Below, piece by piece: positions 1 through 8,897 of a stretch of 64,000 bases of DNA. How positions within the stretch are numbered: position 1 is the first letter of the stretch; each line of letters starts with the position of its first letter. Below the pieces are notes generated by a model. The model ran no database searches and was not told the DNA's origin. It saw only the letters and a program-made list of their open reading frames with translations. A program made the translations under genes and the position numbers. Origin of the DNA: Iodidimonas nitroreducens (GTDB lineage Bacteria; Pseudomonadota; Alphaproteobacteria; Sphingomonadales; Rhodothalassiaceae); NCBI GenBank assembly GCA_000710935.1, contig BAYV01000011.1, forward strand, positions 62,001 to 126,000, in the 5' to 3' direction.

Positions 1-1
1 G

Positions 2-1261
2 GTTTTGCGCGGCGAGCCAAAGGCGCTGGCAGATTTGATGGAAACCATCGAAGATATCGACGGCAAAAGTGCGGCGCGCAGTTCGATCCGGGTTTTTTAT
101 CTCAAACATGCCGAAGCCGCCGAGCTTGTGAGCCTGCTGCAGGAGGTCTCGCAATCGCTGGCGACATCAGGGGGAGAGGCGGCGGCGGGGCCACGGCGTG
201 CCAGCATTGCCATGCATGAAGAAACCAATGCCCTGATCATCAGTGCCGAGCCCGATATGCTGCTTGCTTTGGAACAGGTGATCAATCAGCTTGATATTCG
301 CCGGGCACAGGTGCTGGTCGAGGCGATCATTGTCGAAGTGTCGGATAATGCGGCCCGGGATCTGGGCCTGCAATATGTTCTGGGGGGTGGTTCGGGCAGC
401 AATATCCCTTTCACTGCAACCAATTTTTCCAATACCGCGCCCGATATTCTGGCCGCCACCGGGGCGATTGCCGTGGGGGAGCAAACCAGCGGCGATAGTG
501 ATCTCCTTGATGGCCTGCAGCAGGCGGCGATCAGCTCTTTGCTCGGCGTTGGCGGTTTTGCCGCAGGCATTGGCGGGCTGACCAATAATGGCACTTTATT
601 CGGGGTTATTCTCACGGCGCTGGCCGAAGATGTGCAATCCAATGTACTCTCAACCCCGCATATCATGACCATGGATAATGAATTGGCCAATATTTCGGTG
701 GGTCAGGAAGTGCCGATCACCACGGGCGAAGTGGTGGGGGCGGATCTGGTCAATCCCTTTCGCACGGTTGAGCGCAAGGATGTGGGGGTGCAATTGGAAG
801 TGCGCCCGCAGATCACCGAAGGCAATACGGTGCGGCTGGTCATCCGTCAGGAAGTATCGAGCATTTTAGGGCCGGTGAGCGCGGCCTCATCGGAACTGAT
901 CTTTAATAAGCGCGAAATTACCACCACGGTGATGGTGGATGATGGCGAGATCATCGTTTTGGGTGGGCTGATCGAGGATGATGAGCGGGTATCCCTGCAA
1001 AAAGTGCCTTTTTTGGGGGATATCCCCGGCATCGGGCGCCTGTTTCGCTCTGAAAGCCGATCGCGCGCCAAAACCAATTTGATGGTGTTTATCCGGCCCA
1101 CCATCGTGCGCGATAAAAAGACCGCCGCCAGCGTGACGGATCGCAAATATGATTATATCCGCGCGGAACAGATGCTGCGCTCGGATGGTGGCGAAGCCCG
1201 GCTTGATAGCTATCTGAATAAGGTTTTGGGAGCAGGCCCCGATGACCAACCCCAACCCTGA
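2..1261 (+). CDS. gspD: Type II secretion secretin GspD (5' end outside window)
   Basis: This is the C-terminal part of the outer-membrane secretin, the multimeric channel through which folded exoproteins leave the periplasm. The reading frame is already open at the window edge, so the N-terminal N-domains and signal peptide lie upstream; about 419 residues remain. Visible are an N3-like segment with RIxxxEETNALIISA-type text, the phrase RRAQVLVEAIIVEVSD that starts the secretin core, and the hallmark VPFLGDIPGIGRLFRS near the end, followed by LMVFIRPTIVRD. It overlaps gspE by 20 bp, which supports translational coupling in one gsp operon. gspC, usually upstream, is not in view. Identification is secure from motifs and neighbours. 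Confidence 0.96.
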   Translation, partial: VLRGEPKALADLMETIEDIDGKSAARSSIRVFYLKHAEAAELVSLLQEVSQSLATSGGEAAAGPRRASIAMHEETNALIISAEPDMLLALEQVINQLDIRRAQVLVEAIIVEVSDNAARDLGLQYVLGGGSGSNIPFTATNFSNTAPDILAATGAIAVGEQTSGDSDLLDGLQQAAISSLLGVGGFAAGIGGLTNNGTLFGVILTALAEDVQSNVLSTPHIMTMDNELANISVGQEVPITTGEVVGADLVNPFRTVERKDVGVQLEVRPQITEGNTVRLVIRQEVSSILGPVSAASSELIFNKREITTTVMVDDGEIIVLGGLIEDDERVSLQKVPFLGDIPGIGRLFRSESRSRAKTNLMVFIRPTIVRDKKTAASVTDRKYDYIRAEQMLRSDGGEARLDSYLNKVLGAGPDDQPQP

Positions 1262-2801
1262 GATCGTAACGCCGGATGCCTTTGATGCAGCGGCGGAGGA
1301 AAGCCGGGAGGAACAGGCCCCGCGCCTGAGCTATGGCTTTGCCCGGGCCCATGATGTGGTGCTGCTTGATTATGGGACAAAGGCGGTTTTGGGGGCGCGC
1401 GCACCCCTGGGCGGCCATGCTTTGCTGGAAGCCCGGCGGGTTTTGCGCCGTCCGCTGCGCGTGGATAGTTTGGACGGTGCGGATTTTGACCGGCTGCTGT
1501 CGGAACGCTATTCCCTAGAGGGCATGGCCGGGGATGATCTGGCATCCGGGGAAGGGGATCATGATCTCGATAGCCTGATCGATGATATTCCCCAAAGCGC
1601 CGATCTTTTGGATAGCGCCGATGATGCCCCGATCATTCGGCTGATCAATGGGTTGATCGCGCAGGCTGTGCGGCGGCGGGCCTCGGATATTCATATAGCC
1701 CCCTTCGAGCCGGCGCTTTTGATCAGCTTTCGGATCGATGGCATTTTGCATGAGGCCCTGCGCCTGCCGCCGCGTTTGGCGCCACGGCTGATTTCGCGGA
1801 TCAAGGTGATGGCCCGGCTCGATATTACCGAAAAGCGCATTCCCCTTGATGGTCGGGTGTCTTTGAGTTTGGGCGGCAAAAGCATCGATGTGCGGGTGTC
1901 GACTTTGCCCTCGCGCCATGGGGAGCGGGTGGTGATGCGCTTGCTTGATAAGGATCAGGCGCATTTCCATCTTGATGCTTTGGGCATGAGCCGCCGAGCC
2001 CTTGCCGATTTGCAGCAGGCATTGGCCCAGCCCAATGGCATCATTTTGGTGACCGGGCCCACCGGATCGGGCAAAACCACCACCCTTTATGCGGGCCTGA
2101 GCCAGTTGAATGATGGCAGCCGCAATATTCTCACCATTGAAGATCCGGTGGAATATGCCCTTGATGGGGTGGGGCAAACACAGGTGAACAGCCGCGTGGG
2201 GATGAGCTTTGCCGCTGGTCTCAGGGCGATTTTGCGCCAGGACCCCGATGTGGTGATGGTGGGTGAAATCCGCGATGTGGAAACGGCCCAGATTGCGGTT
2301 CAGGCCAGCCTTACCGGGCATCTGGTGCTTTCAACCGTGCATACCAATTCGGCGGTGGCGGCCATCACCCGCCTGCGTGATATGGGGGTGGAGCCTTTTT
2401 TGCTGGCCTCGACCGTGAAGGCGATCATCGCCCAAAGGCTGGTGCGGCGTTTATGCAGCCATTGCAAAGAGGCTTATGCCCCCGATCCGGCGGAACGGCG
2501 GATTTTGGGCCTTGATGCGGCAGCCCCTGCGCCGCTGCTCTATCGCCCCAAGGGCTGCGACAGGTGCAATCACAGCGGCCACGAGGGGCGGATCGGGCTA
2601 TATGAACTGGTCACCATCGAAGATCAGCTGCGGCAGATGATCCATGACAATGCGACCGAAGATGCGCTGGCCGAGGTGGCCTTCATGAAGCGCCAGACAT
2701 TGCTGCAAAGCGGGCTTGATCATTGCCTCGATGGGGCCTGCAGCCTCACCGAGCTTTTGCGGGTGTGTCAGCCAAAAGGAGCAACGGATGCCAGCCTTTG
2801 A
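1242..2801 (+). CDS. gspE: Type II secretion ATPase GspE
   Basis: Cytoplasmic hexameric ATPase that powers the pseudopilus of the type II secretion system. The 519-residue protein has a Walker A motif GPTGSGKTTT at about residues 272-281, the Asp box IEDPVEY, a Walker B-like DPDVVMVGEIRD stretch, a His box, and the four-cysteine zinc element CSHC (about 405) and CDRC (about 440), the last typical of GspE/PilB. The length is close to the usual 500 or so residues. It starts inside the end of gspD and ends 14 bp inside gspF, so it is the second gene of a compact operon. Confidence 0.97.
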   Translation: MTNPNPEIVTPDAFDAAAEESREEQAPRLSYGFARAHDVVLLDYGTKAVLGARAPLGGHALLEARRVLRRPLRVDSLDGADFDRLLSERYSLEGMAGDDLASGEGDHDLDSLIDDIPQSADLLDSADDAPIIRLINGLIAQAVRRRASDIHIAPFEPALLISFRIDGILHEALRLPPRLAPRLISRIKVMARLDITEKRIPLDGRVSLSLGGKSIDVRVSTLPSRHGERVVMRLLDKDQAHFHLDALGMSRRALADLQQALAQPNGIILVTGPTGSGKTTTLYAGLSQLNDGSRNILTIEDPVEYALDGVGQTQVNSRVGMSFAAGLRAILRQDPDVVMVGEIRDVETAQIAVQASLTGHLVLSTVHTNSAVAAITRLRDMGVEPFLLASTVKAIIAQRLVRRLCSHCKEAYAPDPAERRILGLDAAAPAPLLYRPKGCDRCNHSGHEGRIGLYELVTIEDQLRQMIHDNATEDALAEVAFMKRQTLLQSGLDHCLDGACSLTELLRVCQPKGATDASL

Positions 2802-4047
2802 TTATGAAGCGCTGGATGCCAGAGGCAAAAGCCGGAAGGGCATCATCACCGCCGATAGCCCCCGGCAGGCGCGGCTTGATCTGCGTGCCAGAAAGCTGAT
2901 GCCGGTGGCCCTTGGTCTGGCCCAAGGGGGCATGGGCAGCGCCGGGCAGGGGGCAGAGGCCGAAAGCACGGCCAAGAGCAGGATGAGAAACAAGATGGGG
3001 CCAAAGGGCTCCCTGAATCAGAAGCAATTAAGCCTTGTGACCCGCCAATTGGCAACCCTGCTCGATGCCGGTGCGCCGGTGGATGAAGCCCTGCAATCCA
3101 TTGCTATGCAGGCCGATCATCGGGCGGTGCGGCGGATTTTGCTGGCGGTGCGGGCCGATGTGATGGAGGGCCGCCGCTTATCGCAGGCGATGGCCCGGCA
3201 TCCCGGCAGTTTCAATCCGCTTTATCGGGCTTTGGTCGATGCCGGGGAAACATCGGGGGCTTTGGGCACGGTTTTGCTCAGGCTTTCGGTGCATCTTGAA
3301 AAATCCCGGGCGATGCGCACCAAAATCGTCACCGCCCTGATCTATCCCATCATGCTCGCGATCACGGCGGTGGTTGTGATCATCGCCCTGATGACCTTTG
3401 TGGTGCCAAAGGTTGTGGATCAATTCGACCATCTGGGCCAAAGCCTGCCAGCCCTTACGCTTTTCATGATCAGCCTGTCGGATATCATCCGGGATCATGG
3501 GCTTATGATTTTGCTTGGTCTTGGCGGGGTTGGGGGGGCGGTGCGCCTATCCTTGCGCCGGGAAGCCGTGGCGCGCCGGGTGAGCATCTGGCTTTTGGCG
3601 ATGCCCATATTGGGGCGGCTGATCCGCGCCGTGGAAGGGGCGCGCTTGGCCCGCACCTTGGCCACCCTGGTGGCTTCGGGGGTGCCGGTGGTGGAATCCC
3701 TTGAAAGTGCGCGGCCGGTTTTGCGGTCGATGCCATTGCAGGACGCTTTGGGGCAGGTAATCACGCAGGTGCGCGAGGGCAGCGCTTTGGCGCAGGCGCT
3801 GCGGCGGCTGGCGGTTTTCCCGCCTTTGATCGTTTATATGTCGGCGGTGGGGGAGCGTTCGGGGCAATTGCCGCAGATGCTGGAAAAGGCGGCGGATTAT
3901 CTGGAAAGCGAATTTGAACAGGCAACCCAGATCACGCTGGGCCTTTTGGAACCGGCGATCATTATCATCATGGGGGCGATGGTTGCGCTGATCGTGCTGT
4001 CGATCCTGCTGCCGATTTTGCAATTAAACAGTTTAAGCCTGTTATAA
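2788..4047 (+). CDS. gspF: Type II secretion inner-membrane platform protein GspF
   Basis: Polytopic inner-membrane platform protein that couples GspE to pseudopilus assembly. I chose the ATG at 2788 (MPAFDYEALDARGK) because the family begins with this M-x-x-F-x-Y-x-A-x-D/N text and an AAAGGA ribosome site lies before it; a longer reading frame from 2716 would run through gspE. The protein of about 419 residues shows the duplicated T2SSF domain (about residues 70-190 and 270-395) and three hydrophobic segments, the last being AIIIIMGAMVALIVLSILLPIL at the C terminus. It is followed after 10 bp by gspG. Confidence 0.96.
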   Translation: MPAFDYEALDARGKSRKGIITADSPRQARLDLRARKLMPVALGLAQGGMGSAGQGAEAESTAKSRMRNKMGPKGSLNQKQLSLVTRQLATLLDAGAPVDEALQSIAMQADHRAVRRILLAVRADVMEGRRLSQAMARHPGSFNPLYRALVDAGETSGALGTVLLRLSVHLEKSRAMRTKIVTALIYPIMLAITAVVVIIALMTFVVPKVVDQFDHLGQSLPALTLFMISLSDIIRDHGLMILLGLGGVGGAVRLSLRREAVARRVSIWLLAMPILGRLIRAVEGARLARTLATLVASGVPVVESLESARPVLRSMPLQDALGQVITQVREGSALAQALRRLAVFPPLIVYMSAVGERSGQLPQMLEKAADYLESEFEQATQITLGLLEPAIIIIMGAMVALIVLSILLPILQLNSLSLL

Positions 4048-4057
4048 GGAGATGACC

Positions 4058-4513
4058 ATGACCGCTCATGCTGCACAGTCCCGCCATCCGCGTGCGGATC
4101 ATCAGGCGGGCTTCACCCTTGTCGAACTGATGGTGGTGATCGTGATCATCGGCCTTTTGGCAACGGTGGTGGTGATCAATGTTTTGCCAAGCCAGGATCG
4201 GGCGATGGTGGATAAGGCGCGCACGGATATCGCCACCCTTGAGCAGGCGATTGAAATGTACCGATTGGATAATCTCGCCTACCCCAGCACGGAACAGGGG
4301 CTGGAAGCCCTGCTCAGCGCCCCCGGGGGGCTAAATCGCCCGGAACGCTATCGCACCGGCGGCTATATCAAACGCCTGCCGGCCGATCCCTGGGGGAATG
4401 CCTATCTGTATCTTTATCCCGGGGAGCGATCCACATTCGACGTGTTTTCCCATGGTGCCGATGGTCGGCCGGGCGGCGAGGGGCAGAATGCGGATCTGGG
4501 CAACTGGAATTGA
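4058..4513 (+). CDS. gspG: Major pseudopilin GspG
   Basis: Major pseudopilin, the main subunit of the periplasmic type II secretion pseudopilus. The prepilin site is plain: a short basic leader ending in G, then FTLVELMVVIVIIGLLATVVV, the N-methylated hydrophobic helix. The C-terminal part keeps the GspG features DNLAYPSTEQGLEAL and ADPWGNAYLY and the calcium-loop text FSHGADGRPGGEG. AAGGAG at 4046-4051 ends directly at the upstream ATG 4052 but is six bases from ATG 4058, so I prefer 4058 (151 residues). A prepilin peptidase gene (gspO/pilD) is not in the window. Confidence 0.95.
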   Translation: MTAHAAQSRHPRADHQAGFTLVELMVVIVIIGLLATVVVINVLPSQDRAMVDKARTDIATLEQAIEMYRLDNLAYPSTEQGLEALLSAPGGLNRPERYRTGGYIKRLPADPWGNAYLYLYPGERSTFDVFSHGADGRPGGEGQNADLGNWN

Positions 4514-4516
4514 GCC

Positions 4517-5035
4517 ATGGCCGATTGTCGCCCCTTTGGCCCGCAATGCGGCCTCAGCCTGATTGAATTGATGCTGGTCCTTTTCGTGGTGGGATTGTCA
4601 TCGGTCGTGGTCGTGTTCAGCCTTCCCCCCGCCACCCCCGATGTGGAGAAGAATGCGCAGGCTTTGACCCGCTCCCTGGAGATGGCCGGGCAGATGGCGA
4701 TTTTAGGCGGGCAAAGCATCGGCATTTTGATCGATCCCGATGGCTATGGTTTTTATCGCCGCCACGAAGGCCGCTGGCAGGCTTTTGAAAGCCGATCTTT
4801 GGGCGGCGGAGCGCATCGCCCCTGGCCCCATAAACAGGCGGAGGATGTCACCCTTTCCATTGAACGCAATGGCCGGCCCCTTGCCCTTGATAGCCGGGAA
4901 CCGCAGATTTTTTTCGATAGCACCGGGCAGGCGAGCCAGGCCCGGATCATGCTGGCGAGCCAAAATATGCAGGCAGAGATCGGGATCGAGGCCAATGGCC
5001 ATATCGCCCTTGATCTGCAAAGGCGCAATCCATGA
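4517..5035 (+). CDS. gspH: Minor pseudopilin GspH
   Basis: Minor pseudopilin of 172 residues. A short leader (ending CG) precedes LSLIELMLVLFVVGLSSVVVVF, the prepilin helix with the conserved Glu at +5. The remainder is the GspH-type globular domain; GYGFYRRHEGRW and the later IFFDSTGQAS resemble the family. It lies three bases after gspG and overlaps gspI by four bases (ATGA), as expected for the G-H-I-J-K block. Assignment as H rests on position and on the length. Confidence 0.9.
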   Translation: MADCRPFGPQCGLSLIELMLVLFVVGLSSVVVVFSLPPATPDVEKNAQALTRSLEMAGQMAILGGQSIGILIDPDGYGFYRRHEGRWQAFESRSLGGGAHRPWPHKQAEDVTLSIERNGRPLALDSREPQIFFDSTGQASQARIMLASQNMQAEIGIEANGHIALDLQRRNP

Positions 5036-5433
5036 ACGGGAAAGGCGGCATGGCGGGCTTCACCCTGATCGAGGTGATGGTGGCTTTGGGGGTTTTTGCC
5101 CTTGCGGTGCTGGCGCTTTTATCGGCGCAAACCCAAAGCCTCGTTACATCCGGGGGGGTGCGGGATCGGGCTTTGGCCCAGATCGTGGCGGAAAATCAGA
5201 TGGTTTTATGGATGAGCCAGCCGCAATTATCCGGCCCGGGGATTGATCAGGGCCGGATCGAGGAAGCCGGGATGTTGTGGATCTGGACCGGGCGGATCAT
5301 CGCCACCGCCGATCCTGCCATCAGCCGGATCGAGATCGATGTGCGGCGCGTTGAGGAAAGCAGGGTCGCCCCGGATCAGGGCAGCGGGGATGTTCTGGCC
5401 AGCCTCACGGCATTTCGCAGGGCAAGCCCATGA
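5032..5433 (+). CDS. gspI: Minor pseudopilin GspI
   Basis: Minor pseudopilin of 133 residues, part of the GspI-J-K tip complex of the pseudopilus. The leader MNGKGGMAG is followed by FTLIEVMVALGVFALAVLALL, then TQSLVTSGGVRDRALAQIVAENQM, the text typical of GspI (A-x-x-A-x-N). It is short, as the family is. Start and stop overlap both neighbours by ATGA, implying coupled translation. Confidence 0.92.
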   Translation: MNGKGGMAGFTLIEVMVALGVFALAVLALLSAQTQSLVTSGGVRDRALAQIVAENQMVLWMSQPQLSGPGIDQGRIEEAGMLWIWTGRIIATADPAISRIEIDVRRVEESRVAPDQGSGDVLASLTAFRRASP

Positions 5434-6110
5434 TCAAGGCGAGCCCCATAAAAATGACAGGCGATGATCAAGGGCGGCGGGCAACCGGCGGCTTTACCCT
5501 TGTTGAGGTGCTGCTGGCGGTGGCGATCTTCGCGGTGATTGCCGCTGCAGGGGCCGGGGTGCTGGCGGTGGCGGTGGATGGTCGGGGGCAAATGGCCGAT
5601 CTGGCGGATGATCTCGATCGCCTCAATAAAGCCCGGGCCTTGATGAAATCGGATTTCGCGCAGATCGCCCGTCGCCCGGTGCGCGATGCCATGGGCAATC
5701 GCCAGCCTTTTGTTTTTTATGGCAATGATCAAAGCGGCGCGGATCAACCCCTGCTGATCCTGACCCGGCATGGCTGGGATAATCCCGATGCCCTTTTGCC
5801 ACGCGGCGGATTGCAATGGGTGGATTATCGGCTGCAGGATGGGGTGCTGATCCGCCGGGCCTGCCTTTATCCGGATCGGGTGCCCGAAACCCCCTGTTTT
5901 GATCAGCCTCTGCTTTTGGGTATTGAAAGCCTTTCCTTGCGTTTTCGGGTGGGGGATCAATGGCTTGATCGCTATGAGCTGCGCAGCGGGGGCAATGCCG
6001 CCATCGCTGGCGGCAATCTGGTGATGCTCCCCCGGGCATTAGAGATCATCACCAAAAGCCAAAGCCTGGGGTCTTTGCGGCAGCTTTTCCTGCTTCCCGG
6101 AGGGCCATGA
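5430..6110 (+). CDS. gspJ: Minor pseudopilin GspJ
   Basis: Minor pseudopilin of 226 residues with a slightly long leader (about 20 residues) before GFTLVEVLLAVAIFAVIAAAGAGVLAV. The family text DLARLNKARALMKSDFAQIARRPVRD-like sequence follows the helix. The C-terminal half has the W-V-D-Y-R and LSLRFRVGDQW strands usual in GspJ. A second in-frame ATG at 5454 could be used, but the ATG at 5430 overlaps the gspI stop codon and fits the operon pattern. Confidence 0.92.
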   Translation: MIKASPIKMTGDDQGRRATGGFTLVEVLLAVAIFAVIAAAGAGVLAVAVDGRGQMADLADDLDRLNKARALMKSDFAQIARRPVRDAMGNRQPFVFYGNDQSGADQPLLILTRHGWDNPDALLPRGGLQWVDYRLQDGVLIRRACLYPDRVPETPCFDQPLLLGIESLSLRFRVGDQWLDRYELRSGGNAAIAGGNLVMLPRALEIITKSQSLGSLRQLFLLPGGP

Positions 6111-7105
6111 GGATGAGGGTGTACGATCCCGATCCCCGCCAAAAGGGTGCGGCTTTGCTCAGCGTTCTGGTGCTGGTGGCGTTATTATCGGCCATGGCGG
6201 TGGTGATGCTGGCGGATGGGCGCGCGGCCATAGAAAAGCTGGCTTTGCTGCGGCAATCCGATCAGGCCTTCTGGTATGCCTTGGGGGCCGAGGAACTGGC
6301 CGCAGCGGTGATCACCCAAAGCCATCGGATCAGCCCGGATCGCGATAGCCTTCAAAGCCCCTGGGCGCAGGGCGAACAGATCTTTCCCATCACTGGCGGG
6401 CTTATCAGGGGGAGGATCATCGATGGCGGGAATTGTTTTAATATCAATGGATTGGTCAGCGATATGGGGGGGCGGCTGGTGATCGACTCCCTAGCTGCCG
6501 AAGAATTGGCCCGGCTTTTGGATCACCTTGATGTGGATGAGGCACAGGCCGCCCGGCTGATCGCCCGCTTTGGCGATTGGATCGATAGCGATCAGCGCGT
6601 TTCCCCACGCGGGGCCGAGGATTTTGCCTATGGGGGGAAGAATATCGGCTATAGAACCGCCGATAGCCTGATGGTCGAGGGCATGGAAATGCGGGCTGTG
6701 GAGGGGATGGATGCGGGGCTTTATCAAACCCTGCGCGATTGGCTCTGTGTTTTGCCCATGGCCGGGCCATCGGTGATCAATATCAATACTTTGGGCCCCA
6801 GCCAATGGCCGCTGCTGGCGATGATTTTCGGGGATCGCTTCACCGAAAGCCAGCTTCGCGGGCTGATTCTTGATCGCCCCGAAGGCGGCTATCGCGGGCA
6901 GGGCAGCTTTTTGGCGCAGCCCCTGTTCGGATCGATGGTTATCCCCAGCGAGATGCAGCAGCGCATCGGGGTAAAAACCCGATTTTTCGTGATCAGATCA
7001 ACCATTTTACTGGATAGCCGCAGCCTTGTTATTCAAACGCTTTTTGAAAAGGCAGCCAATGGGCGGCTGACCCGCCATCGTCGGCAGATCGGACAGGATC
7101 TATGA
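6107..7105 (+). CDS. gspK: Minor pseudopilin GspK
   Basis: Largest minor pseudopilin (332 residues), thought to cap the pseudopilus. It has a leader followed by QKGAALLSVLVLVALLSAMAVVM; unlike the other pseudopilins the helix lacks the Glu at +5, which is normal for GspK. The central part contains FNINGLVSD and ARFGDWIDSDQRVSPRGAED, matching the GspK alpha domain with its D-W-I-D-x-D motif, then VININTLGPSQWPLLAMIFGD near the C terminus. Four-base overlaps join it to gspJ and gspL. Confidence 0.94.
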   Translation: MRMRVYDPDPRQKGAALLSVLVLVALLSAMAVVMLADGRAAIEKLALLRQSDQAFWYALGAEELAAAVITQSHRISPDRDSLQSPWAQGEQIFPITGGLIRGRIIDGGNCFNINGLVSDMGGRLVIDSLAAEELARLLDHLDVDEAQAARLIARFGDWIDSDQRVSPRGAEDFAYGGKNIGYRTADSLMVEGMEMRAVEGMDAGLYQTLRDWLCVLPMAGPSVININTLGPSQWPLLAMIFGDRFTESQLRGLILDRPEGGYRGQGSFLAQPLFGSMVIPSEMQQRIGVKTRFFVIRSTILLDSRSLVIQTLFEKAANGRLTRHRRQIGQDL

Positions 7106-8400
7106 CCAGAACGCTTTTGATCCGCCTTCCCGCATTGCCGGATGATCCTTTGGATTGGATCGTCTTGTCTGATGCGCCACTGTCCGAGAGTCTCGCAAAC
7201 GAAGAACGGGCAAACGAAGATCTGGCAAAAGCGGCGGCCGCGGCAGATCGGATCATCGCGCTGGTGCCGGGCAGTGATGTGGCCTCACGGTTCATGGCCT
7301 TGCCCCCGGCCCGGTTTTCGCAGATGCAAGCCGCAGCAGCCATCGCCCTTGATGATGATCTGGCCCATGATCATGAACGGCTGCATGTGGCGCTGGCCCC
7401 CGCCGATCAGCCCTCGATGGCGGGCGATGGGCCATCCCGGCGTTTGGTTCTGGCGCTTTCGGATCGGCTGATGGCGGGGTGGATCGCGCGCCTGCATGAT
7501 TGCGGCGTGACCCCGCATCTGATGCTGCCTGATTATCTGGCGCTGGCATCGGGGCAATCGGAAAAAGAAGTGCAGATTTTTGCCGATGGTCAGATGATGA
7601 TCGTCGCCTTGGGGCCCGATGATGGCTTTGCGATTGAAGCCGAGCATCTGATCCCGGTGTTAAAAACGCATTCCTGGCGGGCGGCGATGCTGGCCCATGG
7701 GGGCGGCGGCCATCTGCGTCTATATGTGGATGATCGGGCAGGCGAGCAGGCGGGTGCGGGGGCGAAACTGGCCCGGGATCTCGCCGATTTATTGCCGGAT
7801 GCTTGGGAAATCGACCATGCGCCTACGCCGCCATCTTTGCTTGATCATCTGCGAAAACGCGGTGTTGAGGGGGCGGCGGCCAATTTATTGCAGGGGCCTT
7901 ATCGGCGGGCTTCGGCCTTTCTGCCTGATATGCGGGCCTTGCGGCTTTTGGCGGGGCTTTTGGCGCTGGTATTTTTCGGCCATGGGCTGTGGCTTTATCT
8001 GGATGGCCAGCGCTATGCGGCGGAAGCCGATGCCGCTTTTGCGCGGGCCGAGGCGGTTTTTTCCCATGCCATGCCCGATCAGAAGCGGATCATCAATCCC
8101 CGGGCGCAATTGGATCAGGAACGCAGCCGCCTGATGGCGGCGGGGGGCGGGGCCGGTTTCCTGCGTCTTGCGGGTCTTTTGGTGGATGCCCTTGCCCAAA
8201 AGCCGGGCCTGCAATTGGTGATGATGCGCTATGATCATGAAAGCGAAAGCCTTCATTGCGATCTGGTTTATCAGGGCTTTGATGATCTGGAAGCCTTGAA
8301 GGCCGCCATCGAGGCGGGCGGTGGGGTGCTCGAAGATGGCGGGGTGCGCCAATCGGGGGATCGGATCGAGGGCAGCGTGGTGATAAGGATGGCCTCATGA
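7102..8400 (+). CDS. gspL: Type II secretion assembly protein GspL
   Basis: Bitopic inner-membrane protein that links the GspE ATPase to the periplasmic part of the machine. The 432 residues comprise an actin-like cytoplasmic domain (about residues 1-270), one membrane segment at about 276-294 (LRLLAGLLALVFFGHGLWLYL) and a periplasmic ferredoxin-like domain at the end (DALAQKPGLQLVMMRYDHESESLHCDL). Near the N terminus a short NEERANEDLAKAAA repeat-like stretch interrupts the first domain. The order K-L-M and ATGA overlaps confirm the call. Confidence 0.92.
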   Translation: MTRTLLIRLPALPDDPLDWIVLSDAPLSESLANEERANEDLAKAAAAADRIIALVPGSDVASRFMALPPARFSQMQAAAAIALDDDLAHDHERLHVALAPADQPSMAGDGPSRRLVLALSDRLMAGWIARLHDCGVTPHLMLPDYLALASGQSEKEVQIFADGQMMIVALGPDDGFAIEAEHLIPVLKTHSWRAAMLAHGGGGHLRLYVDDRAGEQAGAGAKLARDLADLLPDAWEIDHAPTPPSLLDHLRKRGVEGAAANLLQGPYRRASAFLPDMRALRLLAGLLALVFFGHGLWLYLDGQRYAAEADAAFARAEAVFSHAMPDQKRIINPRAQLDQERSRLMAAGGGAGFLRLAGLLVDALAQKPGLQLVMMRYDHESESLHCDLVYQGFDDLEALKAAIEAGGGVLEDGGVRQSGDRIEGSVVIRMAS

Positions 8401-8897
8401 AAAGCTGGTGGATGGATTTGAGCGGTCGGGAACGCAGGCTTTTGCAGGGTGCGGCTTTGATTCTCCTGATCCTTGGGGGCTGGCAATTTATCCTGCGGCC
8501 TTTGCTGGATTATCGGGCCGAGCAGATGGCGGTGCGCCAAAGCGCTTTAACCACTCTTGAGGAGATCGAAGGGCTGGCCGCCGATGTGCTGGCCTTGCGC
8601 GCCCGTCAAAAATCCATGGCCCCTTTGGCGGGCAAGGGCAATGCGACGGCGGATCCGGTGCGCAGCATCATCAGCCGCACGGCCAGCGAAAAGGGCCTGT
8701 CGATGACCCGCCTGATGCCAGAAGAGGATGGCGGGGTTACGATCTGGTTCGATCAGATTTCATCGCCGCAGCTTTTTAGCTGGATTGCCGATTTGCAAAC
8801 AGAACATGGGATCAGGGTGATGCGGGCCAGCCTGTCTGATAATCGCGAACAGGCAGGCATCCGGGCGCAGATCCGCCTGCAAAAAGGGGCGTTTTGA
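8397..8897 (+). CDS. gspM: Type II secretion protein GspM
   Basis: Small bitopic inner-membrane partner of GspL (166 residues). The N terminus MKSWWMDLSGRERRLL followed by one membrane helix (GAALILLILGGWQFIL) is characteristic of GspM, where W-x-x-L-S-x-R-E-R is common. The periplasmic part ends with a ferredoxin-like fold sequence (IRVMRASLSDNREQAGIRAQIRL). It overlaps gspL by four bases and gspN by one base. Confidence 0.92.
   Translation: MKSWWMDLSGRERRLLQGAALILLILGGWQFILRPLLDYRAEQMAVRQSALTTLEEIEGLAADVLALRARQKSMAPLAGKGNATADPVRSIISRTASEKGLSMTRLMPEEDGGVTIWFDQISSPQLFSWIADLQTEHGIRVMRASLSDNREQAGIRAQIRLQKGAF

Noticed and set aside
1515-2321. Long minus-strand reading frame opposite gspE
   Set aside because: It is a shadow of gspE, rich in His, Pro and Gln as expected from reverse reading of this codon usage; no family text.
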